A stretch of 64,000 nucleotides of DNA, taken from assembly GCA_021613335.1 (NCBI GenBank), contig JAJTWR010000458.1:464001-528000 (forward strand), read 5' to 3'. This document shows, one piece after another, positions 36,499-50,197 of this stretch. A program made the translations under genes and the position numbers. Position 1 is the first letter of the stretch. The number at the start of each line of letters is the position of its first letter. The stretch is from Whitmania pigra. Lineage: Eukaryota; Annelida; Clitellata; Hirudinida; Haemopidae. Below the pieces are notes generated by a model. The model was given only the letters and a program-made list of their open reading frames with translations, was not told where the DNA came from and did no database searches.

Positions 36499-39400
36499 TT
36501 ACAACAATCCCTTTCTAGAATGCTCGGCTAGAGCCATAAATTTTTTGTACAACTCCTTTTTCTCGTTCTCAGACAGAGGTCGCTTCTCAATGTCCGGACC
36601 TACTATCAGATCATACAATCTCTTCCTCTCCGGGGTCACCGAAAGGTCAACTTCGATGACCCTAATCAGAAGGATTGAAGAAGTTTTGTACATGTCCTGG
36701 CTGTTGTAGATGGGCACACTCTTCTTACAGAGTATCTCGTTAGTCATCGTGACCTTCCCGTTGTCAATATTCATGGATATCTCTTCTGCGACCTGAATAT
36801 TTGTATATCATCAGTACTATCACCATCGCCATCATCGTCATCATCAGTGTCAGCACTGGCAACATCGTCATCATCATTATTTTAATGACTTATGACGGTG
36901 CACTTTAAGTGGTTTATTAGTCGAAGGATTTAGTATAAGGATTAGCACGATAAGCTAAAATTCAACCTTGAGTCGTAAAAAAATTCACAATAATATATTC
37001 GCATAAAATAACATGTATTTCAACGTATTTTTAGGATAAATTATAAATTAAATTTATAAGTATTAAAATTATACTTTATAATTGGACAAAGAATGGTAGT
37101 TATTTATTGAATGTTTGAAGCTACTTTCTCATCCTCACACTATCTCAGTGGCTCAGGTTGTGTAAATAACAGGCAACGAGCTTTTAAATCTCAGTGATAA
37201 TTAAATGATGATACTGAAAATAATAACAATCAAATCCTCATGTTCATGTAATCATTAACTCGTGAATCACCTTGTCATTTTCAGATGGAGGAAGCTCATC
37301 CATGGCCAGTTGGTGCTTCAAATCCTGAGATATTTGTGGACCATTGCTGATTTTGTCGCCCAGTCTTTTGATGTTAATCCTCTGCTTCACTGAATCGGCA
37401 GCGGCTCCCCTTAAAAGAGCCTGCAAATCAAACCTGTTGATTTGTTCCATTCGTCTTCCGTTCCATGTCTCAGAAGATCCTCCGCTTTCGTATTTTCTCG
37501 TTCCATAACTTTCCGCGTTTGCCCTTCCAAATGCACTTTGGTATCCTAGATTAAGTATGATTATTTGAGACCTAATTCTCTTCAGAATTCATTCATGCAA
37601 CGACGTTCATTTCATACACTTGCTTATAAAGTAAATTTACGAAAGGATTTTTACTTTTGTTGATTTCAATTTCTTTATCAAACAGGCTATCTTCGTCCAG
37701 AGACTTTAGTGGATTCTTAAAACAAATTCGTTTTTAAATAACTTTAATACCTTTAGAATAATTACAACTATTAACACACGATCATCGAATTTAACTAAAC
37801 ACCAAAAACGTTACCACGAAGCAAACTAACTTTGTGACTGATGGTTAGATCATGTTCTCCTGTAGTCGCTGACATATCTGTCATTTCTCCATTTCTTCTG
37901 CTGTAATCTAGATGCGATTTCCATTCTGGAGTCTCACTTGTGACCACATAATCTGGAATTTTCTGTGAAGCGCGACTCTGTACTTTTGACGAAGTGGTGC
38001 CGACATCGTAAACATTTCTTACTGTGTCTTGAAATTCTTTTGCCCGGTTTGCATCAAGTGCAGAATAAAGAATTTCTGGACGGCTTGACGAATTTCCCCC
38101 ATCAACAGGAACCTCTCTTGGTCCTGATCTACTCGAGTGAACTGCGTTCCTCTCCTCCTTCGATTTATCCGATATCAGTTTACGTGGAGCCACTCCATTC
38201 CTTTGAAGATGGTTTCTTTCTGTCTGCTTCCAATTTGATCGCGAATAATCTGGAACGTCATTTGGCGCTGATGATATTATTGCTTTTCTTTCAATTTGTT
38301 CTGCAATGTTTCGTCCAGAAAATTCGTTTCTTGAGGAGCTTTTCATGTTTGAAACCGTTAAGCTGGATACATTCTTAGCACGAGGCTCCCTTTCAATACC
38401 TTGCAAGGAAAGATCGAAAGCAACGTCACTTTGTGGTGACACTTGTTTCTTATTTCCCGACGCCCCACCAAGTGAGACCACGACTGTCCCCGAACCACTG
38501 CCTCTATCTTGCTCCCGATGTGTAGGGAGATTTGAGTGGAAAAATTGTTCATTTTGTACAGGGGGACTGAAAACGCTTGGAGTGATGCTAGGCAAGGTTC
38601 CATTCAGGTAGTGAGTGTTATAGGCGTCAGATGAGACATTGCTGTTATGACGGGATATCAGATTGGGTTGAGAAATGACTGAGGAAGGCGAAAAAGGTGG
38701 AGAAATAAAGTTTGCGTTTGGAACTGCACTAGTTGGTCTCGACGAAACCAAAAGAGATGGATTGAGGTTCATGGAGATCTTGTAGGTGCTTCCTGTTTTC
38801 TTGGCATCTTTTAACTCTGGATCAACGCCCAATTCCGTCTCAACAACCGGAGTGTTTATCATTCGTTCGCTGTAGTTTTCAGTCAACCCTTCGTGTCTGA
38901 AAAATCCCTGCAAAGGCAATGGTGAGGCGTTTCGAGCGTCAAACGTGGACAAACTTCTACTCTCGTGAGGCTTCGGAATGATTGATGGATTGGGGTTGAT
39001 TTTTGTTACAACCTCAATATTATGCTCTCTGCGTGAAGGTGTTCTCATTGGCTGGTGTGATGTTTCTTTTTCCACGTTTATGAATCCAGAAACTAAGTTT
39101 TTCTCCAAAGTCTGGCGGGGTTTGTTCTCAGCTGTGATAGTTCCCGTGATTCTGTGGTTTTCAGTCTTCCTTTTGCCTCCTTCTTGAGCAACTGTTACGA
39201 TCCCAGATGGAATGGTTTGTTTGACCTGCCTAGTGATGGTTTTGGTTATGGTTCTGATAGTTGTATCCTCATCATCATCATCATCATCTAATTCGTTGTC
39301 GTTTAAATAATCTGCGCTGTCGTCGTCATCATATTCGTAATCCGTTTCTTTTCTCATTGGAGGAGGTATTGGTGCTTGATCCGAATGTTTTCTGTCCTCT

Positions 39401-41886
39401 TCCTCATACCATATTTGACCGTAGTTTGGCCCATTTCCCCTAGGCTTCTTCATAAGTTTCTGTTTGCCTCTATCGATGGTATCGCCGATCGTTTCGTTTA
39501 TTTCCTCGTAATAACCATGCCCGTTAGGTTTGTAATTCTCAAACTCTGAAGTCAACTTCAAATTTGATTTGCTAATTCCCACTGGCTGTAAAATTGAAAC
39601 CATTTAATCAATACTCAGTTAAAAAATTAAAAATTATATTGTGCTTAAAAAATGCTTAATAGAAATGGTTAATTTAAATACTTTTATTCCAATTCTTACT
39701 GTGTTTGTTGATTTCTGAGGATTTCTGATGTCGTCTTCAATCATTTTCTGAATTGAGGAATCAGAAGGGACTTGTATTTCTGATTTTCCAGACTTCGGCT
39801 GTAATTCATATTCTCCGACTGAATCCTTGTCATCGCTCGGAGCGTCGCTCACTGGACTCAAGTCTCCGTTCAATCCGTTGTTTCTTGTTGTGAATCTTGA
39901 TGTCTTCCTTTGAATGTAATTATCTTCTTCTGTCATTCTCAAATTGCCATTTATGCCACTGAATCCTCCATACCAATTCTGGTCGTTCTGATACAAATGT
40001 TCATTAGGTTGTAGATAGTCATGTTCTCCATTTTCGTTAAGATTTCCGAAGGAATGATTTTTCTTGTAAATATTGTTTTGTTTTCCACTTTTTTCGGAAT
40101 GCACAGCATACAAATGCCTCAATGATCTCGCCGAATCTTCATTTCCCTTGTCCTCAGGCATGTCTTCTCGATCTATCTTTCGCCTGTTTGCTTCTGTTCT
40201 GCCTCTGATATTGTGTGACTGGTCTCTCTCATTGTCTTCATTAGGTTGTAGATAGTCATGTTCTCCATTTTCGTTAAGATTTCCGAAGGATTGATTTTTC
40301 TTGTAAATATTTTTTTGTATTCCGCCTCTTTCGGAATGCACAGCATATAAATGCCTCAATGATCTCGCTGAATCTTCATTTCCCCTGTCCTCAGGCATGC
40401 CTTCTCGATCTATCTTTCGTCTGTTTGCTTCTGTTCTACCTCTGAGATTGTGGGACTGGTCTCTCTCATTGTCTTCGAAGTATTCAAAGTGTTTTGGCTT
40501 CGTCGTTCTGTCAAGAGCATGCTTATCTCGAACGACAAATTCTGAATCAAGTCTTCTGCCGAGAGAGCTAAAGAATTCTTTTCTTTCGCTGACTTTGCCT
40601 TTCAGGCTGGGATCATTCTTGTAGTTGCGTATTTTCTCAGCTACGACAAACTCGTCAGGAGATAAATTATTGTTCATAACCAGTGAATCACTTGTTTTGA
40701 AGTTAGAGTCAATTGCTGCGCTCTTGATCTCACTTTTGTAGCTCTTCACTTTAATCCGTTGTGCATCGTCTTGTGGTGAAATTTGTCTCACACCGCGTGA
40801 ATTGTTCCCCCCGACGGTGACATTCGTCTCTGATTCACCTGTTTGTCCATTTTTTGAATAAAGAGAAACATCCACATTATCCGACCATTGTTCGTAAATT
40901 GGCGGAGATTTTTTCATTTCTAGAGCTTGCTTAGGTTTTGGAGAATTGGAAACGTGATTTGTTCTCAATTTTTGTACGACGCCAACCGAGTCAAACTGCT
41001 CTCTCATTTTTTTGACAGTCTTTTGATCAAGAGCTGCCTCATCTCTCGAGTTGTCGTGAAATAGCGATGAATCTGGTCTTACTAAGTGTATCTCAGTCGA
41101 TGGCTTACTTTGAGACCTCGCATCATATTGGTCTCGTCTGCTTTCTTCACTTTCAAACGCTTTTTGTTTGACATTATTTGACATTTTCTGCTTCACTTTA
41201 TGTCCTCCAAGATTTTGTTCACCGAACACTTTTTTCATATTTTCAGAACTTTCTTGAACAGAGAAGATACCGGCAACATTTTCTCTGTGTTTCATCAGAT
41301 TCGATATTTTCACCATTGAATCGACTTTCGTCTCGTTATCAATAGCATCGGTTCTCTTCAATTCGGAATTTTTTTTCGCGTTTTCTCCCAATTTCGCTTT
41401 GAAGTTCTCAGTTGCAGCTCGGCTTTGATTGCTTCTATTTTTCTCGTTGTTCTCGTTCTCAAGCATTGTGGACAACTTCAAGTTTTCAATCGATGACGAC
41501 TCAGGTGATGAATCATAGTGGCCGTTCGCTGGCTTTCCATTCAAAAAGTTGTCGTCTGCTTCAGTTTCCAAGCAAGTGATATTTATCTTTTCATCAGTGC
41601 TTTTGGATGAGACGGTCTTGTTTTTCTTTTTCAATCCGGTGTTGCTTTCAATGTTGGTATGGTACATATCCAAGGTCATCTCTTCTGACAAGGAAAGTTC
41701 TTTGGAACTCATTTCAGGATTTTTAAAGCATGATAGTGATCTAGTTGAACCTTCTCTATTATTCAATTTTACGAAACTCTTTTTAGCGGTCAACCCATTT
41801 TTATTAATTTCTAATCCTGCTTCGTTGTTGTTGACTTTCAACTTATCAGTTGAAACTTGGGCCTCCTGATCATTTGAGTCACTCAT
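36499..41886 (-). CDS. Unrecognised 1,523-residue low-complexity protein
   Basis: Five exons are proposed: 41886-39700, 39585-37831, 37715-37655, 37545-37271 and 36792-36499, with agreeing phases. I do not recognise the protein. It is charged, rich in Asn, Ser, Lys, Glu and Arg, and probably largely disordered. It has no signal peptide or membrane segment. A block of 79 residues is repeated in tandem in exon 1 (on the DNA about 40003-40240 and 40240-40476), carrying SARSLRHLYAVHSE and FGNLNENGEHDYLQPN. Exon 2 has an acidic run (DDDDDDED). The last two exons look most conserved, including INRFDLQALLRGAAADSVK and VTPERKRLYDLIVGPDI, and are probably the only folded part. A cytoskeletal or ciliary protein is possible but is only a guess. 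Exon 2 could instead end at 37815, which would alter the phase. Confidence 0.7.
40003..40476 (-). repeat. In-frame 237-bp tandem duplication in coding exon
   Basis: Two adjacent 237-base copies encode 79 residues each, differing at roughly ten residues (for example DREGMPEDR against DREDMPEDK, SERGGIQK against SEKSGKQN). The reading frame is kept, so the duplication is tolerated in the protein. Confidence 0.9.
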
Positions 41887-41889
41887 TCA

Positions 41890-44800
41890 GTAGGTCCTCC
41901 AGAAACTAACCGTGAGAAATTTGAACAGGGAATGTTATTCGTTGGTCAGTTGTAAAGATTTAGTCAGATGATCACATTGGGTTTGTCCGTTATGATAACA
42001 GCGCCACAAATATGCTTACGATGTCTAATCTGAAATTCCGTTCAATTGAATAAATTCAAATGTAAGTCATTTTGGTGTTAAATGTTAACGTCTGAACTAC
42101 ATCAATTTTAATATAAACAAATTTGGAGCGATAAAAACAGCTGATTGTGATGAAACTTAATATTTAATTCAACTTTCCAAACCTCTTAACTATTTGTTGG
42201 AGTTATAGTTAGTGTTGAACAAACTTTTTACATAAAATAAAATGTTTCTACTTTCAGTGGAAAAATAAACCATAAGCTGAAGAAAATAAGCAGTTCATAT
42301 AGTGTTGTTCTTTGGGTCCTTCGCTCCTTCATTTTAAGTCCAGATCAGGTTAGGTTTTATGACGTGTCCGTTAAAATTTTACCTTCCAAATGAATTCATG
42401 TTATACAACAAAACATGACATCCGAACATCAGAACTATAAACTATAATATCTATATATAGTATCAAATTTTGTAAAATAAACTGTAGAAATCGAGGACCT
42501 TTCTCAAACATGGATAAACCTGGCAAATGACAGAAAAACTGAATTAACCAAAGCTCAACAAACGCTTCGAACCTCTTTTTATGCTATAAATAATTACAGA
42601 AAGATTTTTCTTCAACTGAGTTTTGCCATGATAAGGATGCAGATTTGATGAGTTGACTCCCCTTCACATCCGGCTAAAGTTTTTCAGTTACAAAAACAGA
42701 ATTTGAATTCTTGCTTGGATATCCTAATGTGGACATTTGTAGACATGTTGAAGTCCTCCTCGAAACTATCCGTCGATACGACCTCATTACGTTTACTTTC
42801 CAATAACATTTTCTAAACTTAATTTCGTATTTTATAGCCCTTTGCTTTAATCATCTTTGCTTTGTTTTAGCGTCGTTACTGTTCCTATTATTTTATTCAC
42901 TATTAATACTATAATTTAAAATTTCAATAATACTTAATAATATTTATGTAATTTAAAATCTCAAAAATACTTAATAATATTTATGTAATTTAAAATCTCA
43001 AACTAATTATTGAAACATGCATATCGAGTCACATTTAATTAGTGTACTTTAATTTATTCGTTTAAGCGCCTCTGACAATCTGACGATATGCATATGGCGA
43101 CCCACAAAATTACTAGTTTTTATATCAGGAAGATAGTGTGATGACCGAGTTTGAAATAATAATAATAATTGTTACTTACCAATTCAAGTTAATCGATGTT
43201 TTACGGCGAAAAATAAGAGAAACTCATGAATATAATGGAATTAAGCAGAAACTCAGGTCAGGAAACGCAATCTTTGTTTTGAGGAACTTGAGGATCCATT
43301 GTTTTGCTGGTTGTTCAACAAACCTTTCAAATCTACTACCGACTAGCCCTCCTATTATCTTGGCTGCACTATAACACTATAACTATATATTGTTACTAAT
43401 ATTTTAACACTATTATTGCTACTTATGATGTTTCTGATTGCCATTGAGGGGCTGCAATCTTAAACTTTCCCTCCGCCATGCCAAACGAGGTGATGGTTAT
43501 TGTTGATAATTAATAATTGACAATATTATCAGTGCGGATTTGTTCGAACTGTACTATAGCACAGGGGCCCGACCAACAAGAAAAATCTTTTTTGCTTGTC
43601 AGGTTATGATGAGGAGAGAAGCTGATTTGTGCTAGTTTGTGGTTTGCGGTCCTTCATCAAAGAGACCGCACCCTGGGTAAATCCTACCCCGAATAACTAA
43701 GTTAAGAATCCTGTAATAGTGCGGGTGTTAATCAAATTAATTTCTGACTTCAGCAATTATATTGCTGCTTTAATATAAGGATGTACCGGACAGCATTTTT
43801 GCCAAATATTGGATAATCTCGGATAATTCGCCTGACGAACCCATCCGGATTTAACGGTCCAATACTTAAAAAAAATTATGTAAAAGTAATTTATAAGAAG
43901 ATATTGTACCTTAAGTAAGACATAATTAAAATTAAGTGAGGGCATGTTTACTTTAAGAAATATGAATTGCTCGGTTCTCAGGCAGCAATCGACTCTTAGT
44001 TATCTGAGAGTACTTCTATACTAGTACTGTAAAGTTGTTCATGCGCAACTCAGTGCTTGATGGGGATGCCAAGTGTCTAACTTGACCTAACCCGCTCACT
44101 CGGAAAACGTTATGAATTTTGGCATCAACGTGTCGATGGTTTTGTAAGCAATTCTTTAGTGATATTGACTTCGCGTTTTGTGGTTGGTTCACCAAAGTAA
44201 ATTTCAATTTCAATATCCGCTTTTGACTAGGTGTCACCAACACTAATAGATATAGAAATACCTGTACTCGCTCTACTGAGTCCACAAACATTAACTAATT
44301 CTGTCATTTCCGTTATGTATGGATAAAACATTCCTAAAATCCTTCCAATATAGCTTTTTGGATGGTCTGTGTTTAATTAAAAATGTATTTATGTCGGATA
44401 ATGGAGCGATCTGGATATCCAGCACATTTGACATATTTTATCAAGTAATATATTTGAATATGGTATGATTCTACCTTTCAACATATAAGTAATCAATCCG
44501 TAATTAATTGTGCCACATAAGCTAATATTAACCATCCACAGGAAACGAAACTAATTCCAGATGCATGTCTGTCTTTCTCCAGAAAAACAAACAAATCAAC
44601 AATTTACATCTAAATTTGGAAACGATTGGCCAGCCTAAAAATAGACTGTACGGGCTGTAAATCGCCGAAGCGTGAAGGCTCAAACATCTCACCCGTTGAC
44701 TTTGAGCTAATTATGGAATGGAGGACATCAGAGCAAACAAATAATTCAAATTTTTCTATTCTCTAGTTCTACTATCATCTTCAATTCCGCGTCGAACAGA

Positions 44801-45214
44801 ATTCAGCTTCTAGCTTTAACGGACTTCTGTCTGTTTAATGACAGCCTCATCAGTTAGAAAGCTACAATATGCGATAATCATATTTATAATTGCAATTAGT
44901 AAACCGAAAGCCTACAATTGCAAAAATGTATTCGCTGCGCATAAAAAAAATACAATGATTAAATAACAAAAACCAAAAACCATGTGACCCATACAGAACG
45001 TATACTTTGCAATGTAAGATATGAGGACCAACAAAATAAATTAAACAGTGCTAAAATACATTTTTTACAGGAGTCACCAATACTGCTGGTTATAGAAATA
45101 CTCGCTCTACGTTAGAGAACTTTATTACATAACTGAACAAAGTCAATTGAATTAATGATAATTCAGTAATATAAAGTTCAGTTGTATCTAAAATCTTTGA
45201 TCTTCTTCTCTTTG
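41890..45214. other. Intergenic, no supported gene
   Basis: AT-rich sequence upstream of the minus-strand gene. A 39-base unit (TATGTAATTTAAAATCTCAA-like) recurs at about 42950-43000. Weak ankyrin-like wording near 42650 (LTPLH) is broken and was not accepted. CCTAACCCGCTC near 44085 and ACACTAATAGATATAGAAAT near 44239, the latter recurring near 45075 as ACTGCTGGTTATAGAAAT, hint at an old dispersed repeat. Confidence 0.4.
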
Positions 45215-45224
45215 ATTGATTGAT

Positions 45225-45494
45225 TTTATTCTTCTTCGCTCATTGTCAGTCACTCAACTTCATCAACAGGTACATAGATCATCCCTTCCAAACAGAGGCT
45301 TCTCGTACGCCTCTCCAGCTGTCTGGAACAGACCCCCTCCCACCGTCAGAGCCCATTCCCATCCCTGGAGTTCTTCAAGCGCCACCTAAAGACCCACCTC
45401 TTTAGGACTTCATGGGAAAGCGAAGACACGAGGCGCCTCTGACGCTACGCACATGGCGCTTTATAAATTATTATTATTATTCTTATTCTTCTTC

Positions 45495-45536
<42 letters not shown>

Positions 45537-45545
45537 TATTATTAG
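45225..45545 (+). mobile_element. LINE 3' end with (ATT)n tail
   Basis: Across two frames the sequence gives FINRYIDHPFQTE, RSFSYASPAVWNRPPPTV-like wording and SSFKRHLKTHLF, the conserved extreme C terminus of CR1/L2-like LINE reverse transcriptases. It is followed by GGCGCCTCTGACGC and an ATT microsatellite, a typical LINE tail. It is 5'-truncated and frameshifted. The short 3' motif recurs in an IQSEC intron near 32350. Confidence 0.75.
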
Positions 45546-45826
45546 CGGCAGTGTGCCTTTACGTTGCTACAGTTTAATCCACAGTCCACAGTGCTTTGCG
45601 AGCCCGCGGACGGCTTATTCTCTTCCACAATGCCCCACCAAAGAACGTCCCTGCGACTTTCTCCCTAACCAGGGCAAGACTCATGGATTTCGCATGCTTG
45701 AAAGCCATTCGACACCACCCTAGTTGGGCGTCCAATTTGTATAGGGTATTTTGAAAAACCTTCCTGTTCGTTGTAGTGTTATCAATGAATGCCTTTACCA
45801 ATGTGCACTCCTAGAATAACCATAAC

Positions 45827-45832
45827 TTTATT
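45827..45832 (-). terminator. Candidate polyadenylation signal of the LRRCC1-like gene
   Basis: TTTATT on the plus strand gives AATAAA on the minus strand, about 190 bases after the stop codon. Confidence 0.5.
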
Positions 45833-46022
45833 GATCTTTCGTGCAAAAGAGGCTCCTCAATTTTATAAAATAAAATTTACATGATAAATAAATATTTACA
45901 TGTTAAAGATCATCGACACAAAAATTCATAACATTATTTCAGAAAATGATTCTAGGAACTTCAAAAAAAGAACCCAACCCCTCTTAGGCATTCAAGAGTT
46001 AATTAAAGAATCCACAATAAAC

Positions 46023-49000
46023 TCATGAGACTTTGCCAGTGAATTCTTGGAAAACCCTTGTGAGTTTGTCCACTTTAAGTCTTTCTGATCTTCTTTCTTC
46101 TTCTCTCTGTTTTAACAAATCTCTCATCTCCTCTTCCACTTCTTTCACCCTTCTTTCGGCCATTTTCAAACGCACTTGAGCATCGGTTTCCATGGAGACC
46201 AGCTGCTTCCTGTGTTCGTCCTGGAGTTCTTGAATTTCACGTTCATGTTTGTGCAGCAAGGATTGTTTCATTTCTTCGAGACGTTGCTCATTTTCCTCTT
46301 TCAAATCGTTCACCTTCATGACCTTAAAAAATAAAACTTTCTGCAGCGACTCTTTGACTAATTCGTAACACATAAATAATCTGGACATATATGTCAAATA
46401 CTGTTACTTCAAATTTTTATATATTGATCTCTAAATCATATAAATTAGTTAATAATGGAAAGACAATTTTATACTGACTGCTAATGAAAAAGTGATGAAG
46501 ATGACATTTACCTTTTTCTCGACGGCCTTAATTTCTTCATTCATTCTTTTCCATTCTTCTTTCATTCTTATGCATTCATTCTCCTTCTCTTCCAATTTCT
46601 CATTGGCAGCATTCAATTTATCTTTTAACTCATCCTTCCTACTGGAACATCTTTCCAGTTCTTCCACCAGCTCGTTAAATTCGCCACTCACTTTTTCCTC
46701 TCTTTTTTCTGCTTGCGATTGCATTTCTGACAGTTTCTTGTTAATGTCTTTAACCAGGTCATCCTTTTCCAACAATTGCTCTTTGAGCTTTCTAAGAGAA
46801 TCTGTCTGGTCATTGATGACTTTTGAACTGATTTTTTTCTGTTCTGACTCCTCTGCAAGTTGTCTCTGCATGTTCATCATTTCAGATTGGAGGAATTCAA
46901 TCCTGGATTCCAATTTCCCTTTCTCTTGAGCTAAAGAAGAACTCTATTGCAAAAAATTGATATCAAATGAGACAGTTTAAACCTATTATAATATGTATTT
47001 TAATTCTAATTCCTCAGTAACAATGTTGTGAATAACAATGATTAATAACATCAGTGTGCCTATCAATAAAAGTGAATCATATTCAGTATTAATAAAATGC
47101 AAACAAATGCCTCACACCTGCTGAGCTAACTCCTCTCCCCATATTCTCTTTTCACTTTTGAGACCCATCACCAGGGACTCGAGAGATTCGATTCTTGCTC
47201 TGAGAATCGACCTTTCTTGTCGAAGGTTCTTCCCTTCTGCGAGGTCGTTCTGAGCATCTTTAAGATCTTTTTCAAGTGTTTTGATGCGTGACTTCAACTC
47301 CGAAGTTTGAGTCTGCTTTGCTATTGTTAGTTCAGACAGCCTTCCTGTTTGAAGATATAACAATGTCATTTAACCGCAATTCTATTAAATAATTGATGTA
47401 TCTTGCTTAAGATTCAAAATGTATTCAACAGAATCCAATTTCAATGAAATTTGATGGTATTACTTTTAATTTATTTATGCTAGAATATTGATATCCTTAG
47501 CATTAAAATTTGCCATCATGAAATATATTTACTATATTTGGTAAATAGTACTGAGCACTATAAAAAAAAAGCACATGCATATATTATTATATAAGTTGTA
47601 CCTATAAATTGATAATATTTATATTTATGGTATATTTATACCTATATATTTTACCTTTCTGCTCTTTAACAAGTGCATTCAATTCAGCCAGAATTTTCAT
47701 CTTTTTTTGATCACCTTCCCTCATATCTTCAATCTCTTTCTTGCACTCTTTCAATGAGTCTTCTGAACTCAAGAAAGCTTCTTTGATCTTCTCAAACCGA
47801 GTGAACTCCGACTTCAATGCTTCTCTGAACTCATCCTCAAGTTCAGCGTAAGACCTTTCTAATTCCGATATTTTGACTTGCAATGGATTTTTGGCCGAGT
47901 CAATTCTTGACTGGACATAGTTCTCGAGTTCTTGGCTGCTTTTGGAAGTTTTTCCTTCCATTTCTTTTTCTTTCATTAAAATGAGGGCTTGAAACTCTGA
48001 GATCTGAAATTAAGGACATAACTTAATGTAAATTTTTATGGTTTGAGCTTATCAAAAAATAGGTTTCAAACTTGTCACAAATATCTTTGTCTTATGAATA
48101 CTATACATTGTACATCTATGGTGTCATATGTGTAGCCTCACAGGGAATGTTTGTTAGCCATTTATTTAGCATCCCTTCCCAAGAACTCTTGTGCATTGCA
48201 TACAAATTGTAACACATGACACATTATGATGATGCTTTTGATATTGCTGTCAACCAATCCTCTAACTTGCAAGCCAATAGAATTAAAAAGATAAATGGCA
48301 ATGCAAATGCAGCAGGAATTATAATATCATATTCCCGATACGATAAAGTAAAAACGATTAAATTACAAATCCATGTCAACAGGAGGAAAGCAGAGAATCT
48401 TTCAATTTTTTACATTTCTGTAGTAAGAAATGAATTAGAAAATCTTACTTTCTTCTTCTGACTTTCATTCTTTTGTTTCCATATTTCCAATTCTTTTTTC
48501 AAGGCCATCATCCCAGCTAAGTGTTCTTGGTTGCTCAACTTCAACAACTTCTCAAACTCATCTTTTTCCACCTTTAAAGCAGAAGAATTATCTTTCTCTT
48601 TCTTCAGATCGTCTTCCAATTGTTTGGTGTTTTTTTCTAAATCATTCAGTTTCAATTGAAGATCTGACAAAGATTTTTCAGTGCAGACCAATCTTTCTTG
48701 CAAAGATTTGCTTTTTTGTTTTTCAATCTCCAAGTCATTAATTAAGATTTTCATTTCATTTGAATTTGAATTTAAAACTGATGATGATTCAGCCTTTCTG
48801 AGAAATTCAATTTTTTTCATAAGATCATTCTTTTCTTCCGTCTCTTCCCTTAATCGGCGTTTCAACTCGGAGATGGACCTTTCGGCATTCCATCGCAACT
48901 CTTTCTCCTGGTTCATATTTTCCATCAACCTAGAAAAATTGGCTACAACTGTTTCCACAGTCCTGTTTGTAAACATTGCAGGCTGAGCATTCTTTGGAGG

Positions 49001-50197
49001 TCTGGATTTCTTTAGGGGAATTTTTATAAAATTTTGGTCAGGCATGAACTTCTCATCAAGTTGATCACTGTCGTCATTTTGGGTATCATTATGAACAGCT
49101 CTTACCTGAATCAACTTTCTTTCTCTTAAAGTTTTCTTCTTAATATTTGAATTGTGGACATTTAATGATTCATCTGAACCTTTATTCAATTTTTTTAGAA
49201 CTGGTATCCTGGATAGTGGCTTTTCGACCAAAGGAACTTTCACCAAATTTCCACTCAATTTCTCATCAATTATTTTTAAAAATCTATCTCCTAAACTCTC
49301 TGCAATTTGCTTCAATGCATCACTTTGTAAAATATGATCATTTGATGAGTTTGTCTTTATTTTATCATTGCCTGAGACTAGAGAATTGGGCACACTTTGT
49401 GGTTCTTTCTTGTATTGTGTGCTCATTTGGGTGTTTGCAATGTTGGTGCCAGACAAAATTGTTGACAGAAATTTGTCCAAATCACTCGATTCTGAGGTTG
49501 TGAAATGGACTTGCAAATCTGTTTTTTCATTCACTTTAAGATGATCTATTTCCACTTCAATGGTTTCTCCACTTCTGTTTGTGCCATCCAGAGAAACCAA
49601 ATTAATAAGTGAACTGAAAATTGAGTATCTTAAACCAGAAAGAGAACATATTGGATTGTCAGATGGTTTTGATTTCAATTCTTTACTTGTGAACGATTCA
49701 TCAGTAGAAGTGAATAAAAGGCTTTTCTCGCTATCTGTTTTAACTGTTAGCATTAGATGATGCAACAATCTACTTGGCTTAAGGCAGCTTAGTAAATGTT
49801 CTAATGATCCAATTAAATTGCCTCTGATATCCAGAATCTCAAGTTTAGAATTTGGGCCTTTGAGCTCTTTAAAACCACTCAAATTCGTTATTTTGTTGAA
49901 AGATAAATTGCAAATAGTTAAGCTGTAGAGATTGCCAATGTTTTCCACTACTTCTATGCTATTGAATGACAAATTCAAATTCACAAGCCCTTGCAATGAT
50001 TCTAAACCAGTTATTTTGGTGATGCCATTCATTGAAAGATCCAAACTCTTTAGGCAAAAACAATTCATAAGGTTCGTTATTCTAATTATTTTATTTCCGC
50101 GGAGACTCAAATTGGTCAGATTTTTGTGTATGTCTAACTGATCCATGTCTGTTAAACCACGATTTATGAGAAACAATCTATTTTCTGAGGCAGTCAT
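46023..50197 (-). CDS. LRRCC1: Leucine-rich repeat and coiled-coil centrosomal protein, LRRCC1-like
   Basis: Five exons are proposed: 50197-48449, 48003-47655, 47344-47118, 46943-46512 and 46322-46023. They close in frame to 1,018 residues. Residues 1 to about 170 carry SDS22-type leucine-rich repeats (LTNLSLRGNKIIRI, LKSLDLSMNGITKI, LVNLNLSFNSIEVV, LEILDIRGN). A Ser/Lys-rich linker follows, and from about residue 420 to the end there is heptad-patterned coiled coil rich in Glu, Lys and Leu, ending in KLTRVFQEFTGKVS. This layout and length match LRRCC1/CLERC (about 1,030 residues in vertebrates), a centrosome and centriole-lumen protein needed for spindle poles and cilia. Other LRR plus coiled-coil proteins could share the architecture, so orthology is likely but unproved. 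The donor after exon 1 is AAGAAA/GTAAGA. Confidence 0.78.

Noticed and set aside
42640..42790. Ankyrin-repeat-like words (LTPLH, VDICRHVEVLL)
   Set aside because: Frame changes between the words and the rest of the repeat consensus is missing.
45412..45723. 103-codon frame containing a Tyr run
   Set aside because: The Tyr run comes from the ATT tail of a LINE fragment; no conserved domain.
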